A stretch of 64,000 nucleotides of DNA from Rhodocytophaga rosea. Lineage in GTDB: Bacteria > Bacteroidota > Bacteroidia > Cytophagales > 172606-1. Every line of letters starts with the position of its first letter. The first letter of the stretch is position 1. The position numbers and the translations under genes are program-made. The notes under the pieces were generated by a model. It saw only the letters and a list, made by a program, of their open reading frames with translations. It did not search any database and was not told the origin of the DNA. The stretch lies in the NCBI RefSeq assembly GCF_010119975.1, contig NZ_CP048222.1:7912501-7976500 (forward strand). Direction: 5' to 3'. Below are positions 9,909 through 18,516 of the stretch, in pieces.

Positions 9909-11609
9909 TTATAAATCAGTTACACAGCCTTCTGAAGCAGAAGATACATTTTTGATATACTTTCTTAAAATGCCTGAAGTTGCCTTGTAAGGGGGAGCTA
10001 CCCAGGTTGTTTTTCGCTGAGCCAGTTCTTCCGCACTTACTTGTATATTAATAGTGTTGTTGACAGCATCAATTACAATCCGGTCGCCATTCTTAACAAG
10101 GGCAATTGTACCACCTTCCTGAGCTTCAGGCGTAATATGTCCGACTACAAATCCATGTGTACCTCCGGAGAATCTGCCGTCGGTGATCAGGGCTACGCTA
10201 TTTCCCAGACCTGCTCCTATAATAGCTGAGGTTGGTTTAAGCATTTCAGGCATACCCGGACCGCCTTTTGGACCTACGTAGCGAATGACTACTACATGCC
10301 CTGCTTTTACTTTTCCGTGTAAAATACCATCATTTAACTCATCCTCTGAATCAAACACAATGGCTTCTCCTTCAAAAAACTCTCCTTCTTTGCCGGTAAT
10401 TTTTGCTACTGCTCCTTGTTCTGCCAGGTTTCCAAAAAGAATGCGAATATGACCAGTAGCTTTGATCGGATTGCTAAAAGAATGAATAATATCCTGTCCT
10501 GCGGGAATATCTGATTCCTGTTCGAGGTTCTCCTGTAATGTTTTTCCTGTTACTGTTAAACAATTTCCGGTAATCAGACCTTCTTTCAGCATCAGTTTTA
10601 AAATCGCAGGTACGCCTCCGATGGAATCCATGTCTTCCATCATATATTTTCCGCTTGGTTTTAAATCTGCCAGCAAAGGAGTTTCGTTGTTGATCCGCTG
10701 AAAATCCATAAGAGTGAGTTTTACGCCTACAGATTTGGCAATGGCGAGCAAATGCAATACCAGATTGGTTGAACCACCTAAAATTGTGGTGAGCCGGATC
10801 GCATTTTCGAACGCTTCATAGCTCATGATATCTTTCGGCTTGATATCTTTTTCAAGCAATTGCAGAATAGCTTTCCCAGCATTGCGGCATTCATTCTTCT
10901 TTTTCTCGCTCAAGGCCGGAGAAGAAGAACTATGCGGCAGGCTCATGCCCATGGCTTCGATAGCAGAAGCCATCGTATTGGCGGTATACATGCCTCCACA
11001 GGCACCAGCCCCTGGAATAGAACGCTTGATTACTTCCTTAAAATCCTGCTCTGATATAGTTCCGGCTGCTTTTTTGCCTAAGGCTTCGAAGGCAGAAACA
11101 ATATTTAGTTTCTCATCTTTATAAAGCCCAGATTTAATCGTGCCTCCATACACCATCAGCGAAGGACGGTTGAGGCGGCTCATCGCCATAATGGCACCAG
11201 GCATATTTTTATCGCAGCCTACTACTGTAATTAAGCCATCATAATAATGGGCTCCGGAAATAGTTTCAATGGAATCGGCAATAATATCCCGGGAAGGCAG
11301 GGAATAGGACATGCCATGTGTCCCCATTGAAATGCCATCACTGACACCAATGGTATTAAAAATCAAACCCATTAATCCGGCATCAGTAACTCCTTTTTTA
11401 ATCTGAGCGGCCAGACCATTCAGGTGCATATTACAGGTATTTCCTTCATAGCCAGTGCTGGCAATACCCACCTGGGCTTTTTTCATGTCTTCATCCGTGA
11501 AACCTGCTCCATATAGCATGGCCTGGGAAGCTGGCTGGGTTTCATCCTGGGTAAGGGTTGCACTGTATTTGTTAAGAGAGGCTGTGGTTTGTTTTGGGTC
11601 GGTTTCCAT
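9909..11609 (-). CDS. ilvD: Dihydroxy-acid dehydratase
   Basis: Fe-S dehydratase that makes 2-oxo-3-methylvalerate and 2-oxoisovalerate. The 566-residue length is normal. Cluster cysteines are visible in [11 protein letters not shown] (about residue 58), [10 protein letters not shown] (about 130) and [12 protein letters not shown] (about 202). The C-terminal [16 protein letters not shown] loop holds the active-site serine. It is the second gene of the operon, about 100 bases after ilvE. Confidence 0.96.
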   Translation of the reverse strand: METDPKQTTASLNKYSATLTQDETQPASQAMLYGAGFTDEDMKKAQVGIASTGYEGNTCNMHLNGLAAQIKKGVTDAGLMGLIFNTIGVSDGISMGTHGMSYSLPSRDIIADSIETISGAHYYDGLITVVGCDKNMPGAIMAMSRLNRPSLMVYGGTIKSGLYKDEKLNIVSAFEALGKKAAGTISEQDFKEVIKRSIPGAGACGGMYTANTMASAIEAMGMSLPHSSSSPALSEKKKNECRNAGKAILQLLEKDIKPKDIMSYEAFENAIRLTTILGGSTNLVLHLLAIAKSVGVKLTLMDFQRINNETPLLADLKPSGKYMMEDMDSIGGVPAILKLMLKEGLITGNCLTVTGKTLQENLEQESDIPAGQDIIHSFSNPIKATGHIRILFGNLAEQGAVAKITGKEGEFFEGEAIVFDSEDELNDGILHGKVKAGHVVVIRYVGPKGGPGMPEMLKPTSAIIGAGLGNSVALITDGRFSGGTHGFVVGHITPEAQEGGTIALVKNGDRIVIDAVNNTINIQVSAEELAQRKTTWVAPPYKATSGILRKYIKNVSSASEGCVTDL

Positions 11610-11708
11610 TAATGAATTCTACTTATGTTTTTGAGAAATATAATTTGGGATATAATGAATCAGACTGATGATTTATGCTGCTAGTTAAGTAAAAATACTC
11701 AATTTTCT

Positions 11709-12605
11709 TTAAATGATTGTATAAGCCGGATCATGATAATTGCGGACAAAATTCTTAAAATCTTTTTCCATCTCAAAAGTAATGGTATGATGAAATTCTT
11801 TTTTGTATGGAATTTTGTTCACAGACTTTATTGCAGCCACTTCCACGGCTGTTCCTGTCAGGAATGCAGCATCTGCCGCATAGAGTTCGTCGGTAGAAAA
11901 AAGCTTTTCAATTACTTCAATATCTTTTTCCTTCGCCATTTCAATGACGGCTCCTCTGGTAATGCCAGGTAATATATTTCCCCTAGGTGGAGTATACAAT
12001 TTGCCATCTTTTTCAATAAATAAATTAGAGGCCGCTCCTTCGGCTACATTCCCATTCTGGTCAAGTAAAATTGCTTCGTCATAGCCAGCATTCCTGGCTT
12101 CGGTTGAGGCTAGGATAGAGTTTACATAGTTTCCACAGGTTTTGGCTTCAATACAAAATGACTTAGGACTAGGCCGCACATACGAAGAGATATATACATT
12201 GATTCGCTTGTCACCTAAATATTTGTCCCATTGCCAGGCAGCCATAAACAGATTAGAACTGGATGTTTTCTTTACCTGCAAACTCATGTTTTCATCCATA
12301 TACAGCAATGGACGGATATAGGCGTCCTCCAGATTGTTTTTCTCAAGCAGGGAATAGCTCAGTTGAATGAGCTCATCCACCGTATAAGAATGTGGAATAC
12401 CCATCAGGTGAGCAGAATGAAGCAACCGTTCAAAATGCTCACGGGCTTTAAATATTTTGGTCCCATTACGTGTGTCATACGAACGGATTCCTTCAAAAAC
12501 ACCCATTCCATAATGCACGGTTTGCGAATAAAGACTACAAGTAGCTTCTGAAGCCTTTACAAATTTTCCGTTAAGGTAAACAATCGAATTCTCTTTATGA
12601 TACAT
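11709..12605 (-). CDS. ilvE: Branched-chain amino acid aminotransferase
   Basis: PLP-dependent class IV transaminase for the last step of Ile, Val and Leu synthesis. I choose the ATG at 12605 (MYHKENSIVYLNG), giving 298 residues; an upstream in-frame TTG at 12638 would place the start inside a terminator-like hairpin. The PLP lysine is in IEAKTCGNYVNSILA and the cofactor loop EGAASNLF follows. HYGMGVFEGIRSYD is the N-terminal signature. First enzyme gene of the operon, preceded by the two-stage leader described separately, so its expression is the most directly exposed to attenuation. Confidence 0.95.
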   Translation of the reverse strand: MYHKENSIVYLNGKFVKASEATCSLYSQTVHYGMGVFEGIRSYDTRNGTKIFKAREHFERLLHSAHLMGIPHSYTVDELIQLSYSLLEKNNLEDAYIRPLLYMDENMSLQVKKTSSSNLFMAAWQWDKYLGDKRINVYISSYVRPSPKSFCIEAKTCGNYVNSILASTEARNAGYDEAILLDQNGNVAEGAASNLFIEKDGKLYTPPRGNILPGITRGAVIEMAKEKDIEVIEKLFSTDELYAADAAFLTGTAVEVAAIKSVNKIPYKKEFHHTITFEMEKDFKNFVRNYHDPAYTII

Positions 12606-12618
12606 TATCGTTGTTAGC

Positions 12619-12650
12619 AAAAAAGCCTCTTCCGGCAAGGAAAAGGCTTT
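12619..12650 (-). terminator. Second leader hairpin (attenuator T2), just upstream of ilvE
   Basis: On the minus strand AAAGCCTTTTCC pairs with GGAAGAGGCTTT (one mismatch) around a five-base loop, followed by further Ts. It ends 13 bases before the ilvE ATG, and starts three bases after the stop codon of the second short leader ORF. Its arms resemble those of the first hairpin, so cross-pairing between the two is possible. Confidence 0.65.
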
Positions 12651-12653
12651 AGA

Positions 12654-12740
12654 TTATACATAAATAAGCTGTTTTTTACTTTGTTGGTAAAAACAGCAAG
12701 TTGAATCAGAATAGTATGTAGTAACAATAGTTTTTTTCAT
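12654..12740 (-). CDS. Candidate second leader peptide, 28 residues
   Basis: A short ORF beginning MKKTIVTTYYSDST and ending QLIYV, located between the two leader hairpins. It has four Thr, two Ile and two Val codons, three of the Thr plus Ile and Val falling in residues 4-8. Its stop is three bases from the second hairpin. The position is that of an attenuator leader, but amino-acid enrichment is much weaker than in the first leader and it could be a chance ORF. If translated, Thr/Ile sensing would be a guess. Confidence 0.35.
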   Translation of the reverse strand: MKKTIVTTYYSDSTCCFYQQSKKQLIYV

Positions 12741-12753
12741 GCCCATATAATAT

Positions 12754-12785
12754 AAAAAAGCCTTCCTGAGAGAGAAAGGCTTTTT
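12754..12785 (-). terminator. First leader terminator (attenuator T1) of the ilv operon
   Basis: On the minus strand AAAAAGCCTTTC pairs with GAAGGCTTTTTT around a short CT-rich loop, ending in a T-run. It begins 22 bases after the stop of the Ile/Leu/Val-rich leader peptide and lies about 150 bases before ilvE. Placement and form fit a transcription attenuator. Confidence 0.8.
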
Positions 12786-12807
12786 ATTAGCGTACACCTT
12801 TCTCATT

Positions 12808-12867
12808 CTACCAGTTCACGACAAGCAGGATGAGTAAAAAAGGTGCTAAAATTCTTTTGATAAACAT
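12808..12867 (-). CDS. ilv operon leader peptide (Ile/Leu/Val-rich, 19 residues)
   Basis: The ORF reads MFIKRILAPFLLILLVVNW and stops with TAG. Ten of its 19 residues are Ile, Leu or Val, including a run LLILLVV just before the stop. Codons used include ATC, ATT, TTA, CTC, CTG, CTT, GTC and GTG. It is followed at 22 bases by an intrinsic terminator and then by the ilvE-to-leuA operon. This is the classical arrangement for ribosome-mediated attenuation by charged tRNA-Ile/Leu/Val, known from E. coli ilvGMEDA and leuABCD leaders. The peptide is too short for routine gene callers. An antiterminator pairing was not computed. Confidence 0.8.
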   Translation of the reverse strand: MFIKRILAPFLLILLVVNW

Positions 12868-12893
12868 AAACTACATTCGAAAAAGTGGGTTAA

Positions 12894-12920
12894 GATGTAT
12901 AAAATAAATCAGGAATGCAA
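12894..12920 (-). promoter_or_regulatory. Candidate promoter of the ilv-leu operon
   Basis: Minus-strand TTG (12920-12918) is followed after 18 bases by TACATCTT (from 12899). This loosely fits the Bacteroidota pattern of a -33 TTG and a -7 TAnnTTTG. Transcription would begin about 15-25 bases before the leader peptide ATG. The -7 match is imperfect, so this is only the best-looking candidate. Confidence 0.3.
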
Positions 12921-13065
12921 GAAATATTCAATAAAAATTCAGTAATTATTTAAATTTTGATATATTGTTTTGGTATAATACAATTTTTTTGATTTTACAT
13001 AAAGAGGGAAGTATACATTTGAAATTTTTAGATGTTACTGCTCGAAATATTTTAATGCTGTAGGA

Positions 13066-14064
13066 TTAGTATATTTGTAAAATAATTTTCCCAAACTGTT
13101 CACTATTGTCCATACGTCGTAATGCTTGTTCAGCTTCGGCCATTGGAAAGGTTTTATCTATAACTGGCACAATATGTTTAGTGCTTACTAGTTGCGTCAT
13201 GGAGGCAAACTCGCCCTCATTTCCCATCGTAGTTCCCAGAATGGAAAGCTGTTTCCAGAAAATCCGCCCTGGAATGATGTCTTTAATTGTTCCTTGCGTG
13301 CCTCCGTACATTGCTATTTTTCCTCCGGTTGCAGCCAGATCAATCAATTTAGGGAAATTCTCACCAGCCGCACTATCAACAATTAAGTCAAAGCCACCTG
13401 CTTGTTGCTGCAGCGATTCATGCCATTTTTCAGCTTTGTAATTAACGCCTGCCTGAGCACCCAAGGAAATAGCTTTTTCGATTTTAGAATCGGAGCCTGA
13501 AGTAACCCAGACTTTTGCGCCAACAGCCAGGCAGAACTTAAGGACAATTAAAGCAACACCACCACCAATACCGGTGATCAGTACTTTTTGCCCAGTTTGT
13601 AAAGCTCCTCTGGTGAACAAGGTTCTGTAAGCCGTAAGCCCTCCTAAAGGTAAAGCTGCCGCTTGCTCAAAAGACAAATGAGCTGGTTTTGTAAAGACAT
13701 ACTGGGACGGCACACATATATATTCTGCAAAAGTCCCCTGGTCTGGCATACCTAGAATTTTGAATTCTTTCCGTTGCGCCTCCGGATTAGCGCCCCAATT
13801 ATGTCCAGGATTGATTATAACTTCCTTGCCTAGTAATTGCTTATCGACATCTTCTCCCATTTGCGTTACCACGCCGGCTCCATCAGAACCTAAAATAGCA
13901 GGATATTTGAGTCCAGCATATTTGCCTTTTTGAATCCAGACATCCCGGTGGTTCAGTGCAGCAGCTTTAATATTTATCTGTACTTCGCCTTTTTGTGGAG
14001 TGGGTGTAGGAACTTCTTTTAATGCCACAGACTGATTAACGCCTTCCAGTACGATTGCTTTCAT
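13066..14064 (-). CDS. Zinc-independent MDR oxidoreductase (quinone oxidoreductase-like)
   Basis: A 332-residue medium-chain dehydrogenase/reductase. The N-terminal GroES-like domain contains AALNHRDVWIQKGKY and GSDGAGVV; the C-terminal Rossmann domain has the NADPH loop ITGIGGGVALIVLKF (about residue 167). The catalytic Cys and the four-Cys structural zinc lobe of alcohol dehydrogenases are not seen, which points to the quinone oxidoreductase/YhdH-like branch rather than true ADH. Substrate is not predictable. It lies upstream of the ilv leader in the same orientation, with no clear terminator between, so low-level read-through is possible. Confidence 0.85.
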   Translation of the reverse strand: MKAIVLEGVNQSVALKEVPTPTPQKGEVQINIKAAALNHRDVWIQKGKYAGLKYPAILGSDGAGVVTQMGEDVDKQLLGKEVIINPGHNWGANPEAQRKEFKILGMPDQGTFAEYICVPSQYVFTKPAHLSFEQAAALPLGGLTAYRTLFTRGALQTGQKVLITGIGGGVALIVLKFCLAVGAKVWVTSGSDSKIEKAISLGAQAGVNYKAEKWHESLQQQAGGFDLIVDSAAGENFPKLIDLAATGGKIAMYGGTQGTIKDIIPGRIFWKQLSILGTTMGNEGEFASMTQLVSTKHIVPVIDKTFPMAEAEQALRRMDNSEQFGKIILQIY

Positions 14065-14102
14065 AAATTGGTCAGATATTATAGTATATGATATATCTAT
14101 GA

Positions 14103-16289
14103 TTAATTGCCCGGAACAAACTTATATTCCAGTTTTTCATAATAGGTCAAGGGGTGAGCCGGCTTTTCATAACCGGCAGGAATAGGCATTTTGCTGAACT
14201 GCTGAAAATAAAGTACGCAGGAATTCCGCCATAATACGGCTTCTTTCTCCTGAATGCTCAACAGGGATTTTACCTGTGCAAACCGGTATTCATCTATACT
14301 TCCTTTTAAGCTATCCCATGTTTTTTGCATGTTCCTTACTTGTTCCACACCCAGATAATAATGCCCTACCAGATCTTCCCACAGGGTTTTTTCTGATTTC
14401 ATCCGGTGCGTCCAGGGCAAATGGTGGAACCATAGCAAATACTTTTCAGGACAAGTTTGCAGGTTTTCCAGTTGTGCCTTTACTGGTGGAAAATATTGAG
14501 ATAGGGCCTTACTTCCGGTTGATGTGCGGTTAAAGCCGATGCCTGCTGAATCTGCTTTGTGGTAATACGTGGCAGTCCAGTCGTCACGTTTCTTATTACT
14601 TACCCATGGCCCAGGGCCATAATGATGACTATATCCCATGAGGTGGGCCAAGCCCAAAGGAGTCATATAATTGACGACGGCTTCTCTGGAACCCATAATT
14701 ATCTCTTTAATAGAATTAAGCGCTTTACTATCATTGGTAAATGTCATTTGTATCCATTCTTCGGCAATTTCTTCCGCAGATAAGGCAGGATTCCATGCAA
14801 GCCGGCCGTAACTGTACCAGTTAGCTTGTCCAAACGGATGCCCAGTCCAGTTGCGGTCATTGCCAATATTGGCAACCCCAGCCATCCCGGACATAGAATA
14901 TTTATGCAGGCTTCCATCAATCACTTTAGCAACAGTAGCTCCTTTTCCTTTGGCATACGTATCAGAATCGAGGCATTCCTTAAATAAAGGAGCCAGATAC
15001 GCTAAATGAGTAGCAAAACCTAAATATTCCTGGGTAAGTTGGAATTCCATCATCAGTGGCGTTTGTGGCATGGCTCCAAACAGTGGATGAAAAGGTTCTC
15101 TAGGCTGAAAATCAATGGCACCATTTTTTACCTGGACAAATACATTTTTCCTAAACTTTCCATTTAGTGGTGTAAACTCATTATAGGCTTGTTTGGCTCG
15201 GTCATCCGGAACTTTATCATCGTATACAAAAGCACGCCACATCACTATTCCGCCTTTTGAGGCTACTGCATCTGCCAGCATATTGGCCCCATCAGCATGG
15301 TTTCTGCCATAATTCTGTGGCCCCGGTTGCCCCTCGGAATTGGCTTTTACCAAAAAGCCACCGAAATCAGGTATATAGGTGTAAATTTCTTCTGCCTTCT
15401 TTTTCCACCACATTTGTACTTCTGCATCTAAAGGGTCTGCTGTTTTTAAACCGCCAATTTCAACCGGTGCGCTGAAACGGGTGGTTAGGTATACTTTAAT
15501 GCCATATGGACGGAAAATGCCAGCTAGTGCTTTTACTTTTTCCAGAAAAGCAGGAGTAAGAATCAATGCATTGGCATTTACATTGGTAAGTACAGTGCCA
15601 TTGATGCCAACAGAAGCATTTGCCCTGGCATAATCTGTATATCTGGGGTCGAGGTAATCGGGGAGTTTGTGCCATTCCCACAAAGAAAATCCCGCATAGC
15701 CCCGTTCAACTGTCCGGTCGAGGTTATCCCAGTGATTCAATATCCGATGCGTAAGCTTAGGTGAATTTTCGATAGACAAATTGGAAAGACTTTGCCCGGT
15801 TTGGATCAGCTTCAAAAAATGAAATACGCCATAAAGTACACCTGTATCTGTGTTTGCTGTAATTATAGTAGCATTTTTCTGGTTGATCTTTACGCTTTTA
15901 ATAAAAAATCCTTCTGTGCCAATTTTTTCTAAACTTGATTTCAGATTCAGTTCAGAAAGTATAGGTGTAGTTGCAATTGTGCCTATGAGTAAAGCCCCAT
16001 TTTGAGATACAGTCTTTGTTTCGGTGGGTTGCAGTTGTAGCAATCCACTCAACCCCTGGAATAATTCTTTTCTGGCAGCACTTATGGTGGGAGAATTGCC
16101 ACTGAAGAGTACCTGCGTAACGCTTTGTTTATAAGCAGCTAATTGTTGGGCATTTTCAACTTTGTCGTACCGGAGCCATAGGCGGTAGCCATCTTCTGCT
16201 TTCAGATACTGGCATACGTTTACCAAACCTAGTGTAATCAGGATTTTTAGAGTGATGGTAAGTTTAGCAGATAATATAAACCTTTGCAT
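14103..16289 (-). CDS. Alpha-glucuronidase, glycoside hydrolase family 67
   Basis: Removes 4-O-methyl-glucuronic acid from xylo-oligosaccharides, usually at the non-reducing end. I choose the ATG at 16289 (MQRFILSAKL), which gives a clean signal peptide and 728 residues, a normal GH67 length; the longer frame adds 19 unlikely residues. GH67 hallmarks include ILNHWDNLDRTVERGYAG, GFLVKANSEGQPGP with the probable catalytic acid Glu, NHADGANMLAD, and QPREPFHPLFGAMP with a second acidic residue. A periplasmic enzyme is expected. It stands without other xylan genes here and is followed by the MDR oxidoreductase with a 38-base gap. Family is confident from motif density. Confidence 0.93.
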   Translation of the reverse strand: MQRFILSAKLTITLKILITLGLVNVCQYLKAEDGYRLWLRYDKVENAQQLAAYKQSVTQVLFSGNSPTISAARKELFQGLSGLLQLQPTETKTVSQNGALLIGTIATTPILSELNLKSSLEKIGTEGFFIKSVKINQKNATIITANTDTGVLYGVFHFLKLIQTGQSLSNLSIENSPKLTHRILNHWDNLDRTVERGYAGFSLWEWHKLPDYLDPRYTDYARANASVGINGTVLTNVNANALILTPAFLEKVKALAGIFRPYGIKVYLTTRFSAPVEIGGLKTADPLDAEVQMWWKKKAEEIYTYIPDFGGFLVKANSEGQPGPQNYGRNHADGANMLADAVASKGGIVMWRAFVYDDKVPDDRAKQAYNEFTPLNGKFRKNVFVQVKNGAIDFQPREPFHPLFGAMPQTPLMMEFQLTQEYLGFATHLAYLAPLFKECLDSDTYAKGKGATVAKVIDGSLHKYSMSGMAGVANIGNDRNWTGHPFGQANWYSYGRLAWNPALSAEEIAEEWIQMTFTNDSKALNSIKEIIMGSREAVVNYMTPLGLAHLMGYSHHYGPGPWVSNKKRDDWTATYYHKADSAGIGFNRTSTGSKALSQYFPPVKAQLENLQTCPEKYLLWFHHLPWTHRMKSEKTLWEDLVGHYYLGVEQVRNMQKTWDSLKGSIDEYRFAQVKSLLSIQEKEAVLWRNSCVLYFQQFSKMPIPAGYEKPAHPLTYYEKLEYKFVPGN

Positions 16290-16569
16290 ATAAATTCGAG
16301 CGTTTGGTAAAATTGAGTGAAATAAAGAAATATATGCTTCTGTCACAATTCATTTTACTGATAGTTTAAGTGGACTGGCTGGTTTTAAAAGGTATTATTT
16401 ACTGCTCTATCTGCCTGCTCGTGCAGTAACGAAGCATTTCATGAGCAGAGATAGTGCTAAAAAGAAGATTTATTTGCTGAAATACTCAACAATCGGAAAA
16501 TATGCATGTTATTAAATCAAATTCCTTCTGTTAGTATTCAGATTTTTAAAAAACATAGATATTTTTCAA

Positions 16570-16639
16570 AATCTTGATAAAATTTAGTATTTTCAGGTTC
16601 TGATTGCATCATTTACCTACTACCGATTTTATCAAGATT
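16570..16639. repeat. 14-bp inverted repeat upstream of small secreted protein
   Basis: AATCTTGATAAAAT (16570-16583) is exactly complementary to ATTTTATCAAGATT (16626-16639), separated by 42 bases. The second arm ends seven bases before the start codon at 16647. In RNA it could mask the translation start; in DNA it could be a two-site operator. The rest of the 16290-16646 gap shows no gene. Confidence 0.6.
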
Positions 16640-16646
16640 CAACCCT

Positions 16647-16880
16647 ATGAAAAGTCTATTACTTTCTTCCACATTTATTTTATTATTTTCGACTCTGAGC
16701 TATGCTGATTATATAGGTGAAATACCAAATATCAGTGCCAGGGAAATCGCTATGATGTCTGCCCAGGACCAAACGGATGTGATGGGTAAAGGCGTGTACA
16801 TTAGCTCAGAACAAAAACACAAGATGAACCAGACTACTATCCGTAAAAGCTGCAAGAAGCCAGCAAGCAAGGTAAAATAG
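16647..16880 (+). CDS. Small secreted protein, unknown
   Basis: A 77-residue ORF with a convincing signal peptide (MKSLLLSSTFILLFSTLSYA, cleavage near residue 20) and a short basic-ended mature part rich in Met, Ser and Lys (KSCKKPASKVK end). No family recognised. It follows the inverted repeat and stands alone. Its 3' end overlaps a candidate minus-strand ORF, so one of the two may be spurious; the signal peptide makes this one the stronger candidate. Confidence 0.55.
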   Translation: MKSLLLSSTFILLFSTLSYADYIGEIPNISAREIAMMSAQDQTDVMGKGVYISSEQKHKMNQTTIRKSCKKPASKVK

Positions 16881-17069
16881 TTTGTGCGAGTTGTCAATTG
16901 CTATTGAAGTGCCTTTATTTTTTCGCTGGAAATACCTATATAATTGCACATAGTATTCAATGAAATTTTTCATTTGAACAGCTTGCTTTTCTAATAACAG
17001 GATTTTTTGCTCTAATTCGCCATTCTTTTCCTTTTTATATAAGTATTTCTGCTTTATCGTATTAAGCAT
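16806..17069 (-). CDS. Candidate small coiled-coil ORF, convergent with 16647-16880
   Basis: An 87-residue minus-strand ORF. Residues 1-60 (MLNTIKQKYLYKKEKNGELE onward) are Lys/Glu/Gln-rich with heptad-like leucines and look protein-like. The last 25 residues are hydrophobic and lie antisense to the end of the small secreted gene. It may be a real small protein whose natural end was lost, or a chance ORF. Nothing else codes in 16881-17203. Confidence 0.3.
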   Translation of the reverse strand: MLNTIKQKYLYKKEKNGELEQKILLLEKQAVQMKNFIEYYVQLYRYFQRKNKGTSIAIDNSHKLFYLACWLLAAFTDSSLVHLVFLF

Positions 17070-17203
17070 TTTTTATAGAATGCTATAATATAACGTGCTA
17101 TGATCTGAAAGTTTACTTGTTTATTTTGAGGTTGATTACGAGGAGTCCTTAAAATTCAATGGTCTACATTCATTTTCAGGATTTATTCTCTATTTTTGGC
17201 CGT

Positions 17204-17950
17204 ATGAATTTACTGAAAGGAAAAACCGTACTCATCACAGGTGCCTCCAAAGGAATTGGACGCTCCATAGCCAAAAGATTTGCGGAAGAAGGCGCAAACG
17301 TGGCGTTCACCTATTTATCCAGTGTTGAAAAAGGACAAGCACTCGAACAAGAACTACAAGCACTTGGAATCAAAGCCAAAGGATACCGTTCGGATGCTTC
17401 CATTTTTAAGGCAGCTGAGGAATTGGTAAATCAGGTAGTTGCTGATTTTGGTTCACTTGAAGTATTGGTAAACAATGCTGGTATTACCAAAGACGGCTTG
17501 CTGATGCGGATGTCGGAAGAACAGTGGGATACTGTATTGAATGTAAATTTGAAATCTGTATTCAACCTGACAAAAGCGGCGACAAGAATTTTGATGAAAC
17601 AAAAAAATGGTTCCATCATTAATTTAACTTCCGTAGTAGGTATCCGGGGAAATGCCGGACAAGCGAATTATGCGGCTTCTAAAGCTGGGATTATCGGATT
17701 TACTAAATCAGTTGCCCTGGAATTGGGTTCACGAAATATCCGCTCCAATGCGATTGCACCAGGATTCATAGAAACTGAAATGACTGGCGAATTAGACCAG
17801 AAAGTGGTAGATGAATGGAAACAAGGTATTCCATTGAAAAGAGGGGGAACGCCCGATGAAGTAGCCGATTGTGCCGTATTTTTGGCCTCTGACCTTTCCA
17901 GATATATCACCGGTCAGGTATTGCAGGTAGATGGGGGAATGCTTACTTAA
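17204..17950 (+). CDS. fabG: 3-oxoacyl-[ACP] reductase
   Basis: SDR-family enzyme reducing 3-oxoacyl-ACP with NADPH in fatty-acid elongation. I choose the ATG at 17204 (MNLLKGKTVLITGASKG), giving 248 residues, the classical FabG length; the frame's earlier ATG at 17159 adds 15 atypical residues. TGASKGIG (12-19), NNAG (about 90), the catalytic Ser in NLTSVVG, YAASKAG with Tyr/Lys, and the end GQVLQVDGGM are all present. It is monocistronic with a strong terminator behind it, and not next to acpP/fabF, so a role in another acyl or polyhydroxyalkanoate pathway cannot be excluded. Confidence 0.9.
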   Translation: MNLLKGKTVLITGASKGIGRSIAKRFAEEGANVAFTYLSSVEKGQALEQELQALGIKAKGYRSDASIFKAAEELVNQVVADFGSLEVLVNNAGITKDGLLMRMSEEQWDTVLNVNLKSVFNLTKAATRILMKQKNGSIINLTSVVGIRGNAGQANYAASKAGIIGFTKSVALELGSRNIRSNAIAPGFIETEMTGELDQKVVDEWKQGIPLKRGGTPDEVADCAVFLASDLSRYITGQVLQVDGGMLT

Positions 17951-17976
17951 ACTTCTGAAATTTTATAATATATAAT

Positions 17977-18013
17977 AAAACCCACCCAGACAGCGTATTC
18001 TTGGGTGGGTTTT
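17977..18013. terminator. Bidirectional terminator between fabG and the MazG-like gene
   Basis: AAAACCCACCCA and TGGGTGGGTTTT form a perfect 12-bp stem around a 13-base loop, with A/T runs on both sides. It separates the convergent fabG and MazG-like genes. Confidence 0.85.
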
Positions 18014-18042
18014 AATTTTTTGAAAATTGTTAGCAAAATCTG

Positions 18043-18372
18043 TTAACTCTTTAATTTTTTATTATTGTGGTGCCTGTCAGCATCCCGTTTTGTCTTTTTA
18101 TCCAGGTTATTCTGTAAAGCTTCAGTAAGGTTTACTCCGGTCTGGTTGGCTAAGCAGATCACCACAAACAAAACATCCGCCAGTTCATCGGCCAGTATTT
18201 TATCTTTGTCAGAGGGTTTGAAGGATTGTTCGCCATATTGCCTGGCGATAATTCTTGCTACTTCCCCTACTTCTTCGGTAAGCATGGCCATATTGGTGAG
18301 TTCATTAAAATAACGTACGCCAGTTGTTTTAATCCACTGATCTACCAGTTGTTGCGCTTCTTCTATAGTCAT
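18043..18372 (-). CDS. MazG-like nucleotide pyrophosphohydrolase
   Basis: A 109-residue all-alpha NTP pyrophosphohydrolase of the MazG/dUTPase-zeta type, probably hydrolysing non-canonical or excess (d)NTPs. The metal-binding pattern is visible: LTEEVGEVARII (E-E-x-x-E) followed by ILADELADVLFVVICLAN (D-E-x-x-D). The length matches single-domain MazG-like proteins, half of E. coli MazG. A basic His/Asn/Lys C-terminus follows. It is alone between fabG and the LEA-like gene. Substrate not predictable. Confidence 0.85.
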   Translation of the reverse strand: MTIEEAQQLVDQWIKTTGVRYFNELTNMAMLTEEVGEVARIIARQYGEQSFKPSDKDKILADELADVLFVVICLANQTGVNLTEALQNNLDKKTKRDADRHHNNKKLKS

Positions 18373-18516
18373 ACAGGTGATTAAGAGAATGAGAGATTGA
18401 GTGAGTAATGAATGATAGAATTACAAAAGGTTTGAATTATAGAATAACAGTCTAAAATATTCAGCTATATTTTTAACTTTTTAACTCTTCAACAACTAGA
18501 TAATCAAGCTATTCAA

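Noticed and set aside
12638-12638. Upstream TTG start for ilvE
   Set aside because: It would place translation inside the second leader hairpin; the ATG at 12605 gives the normal N-terminus.
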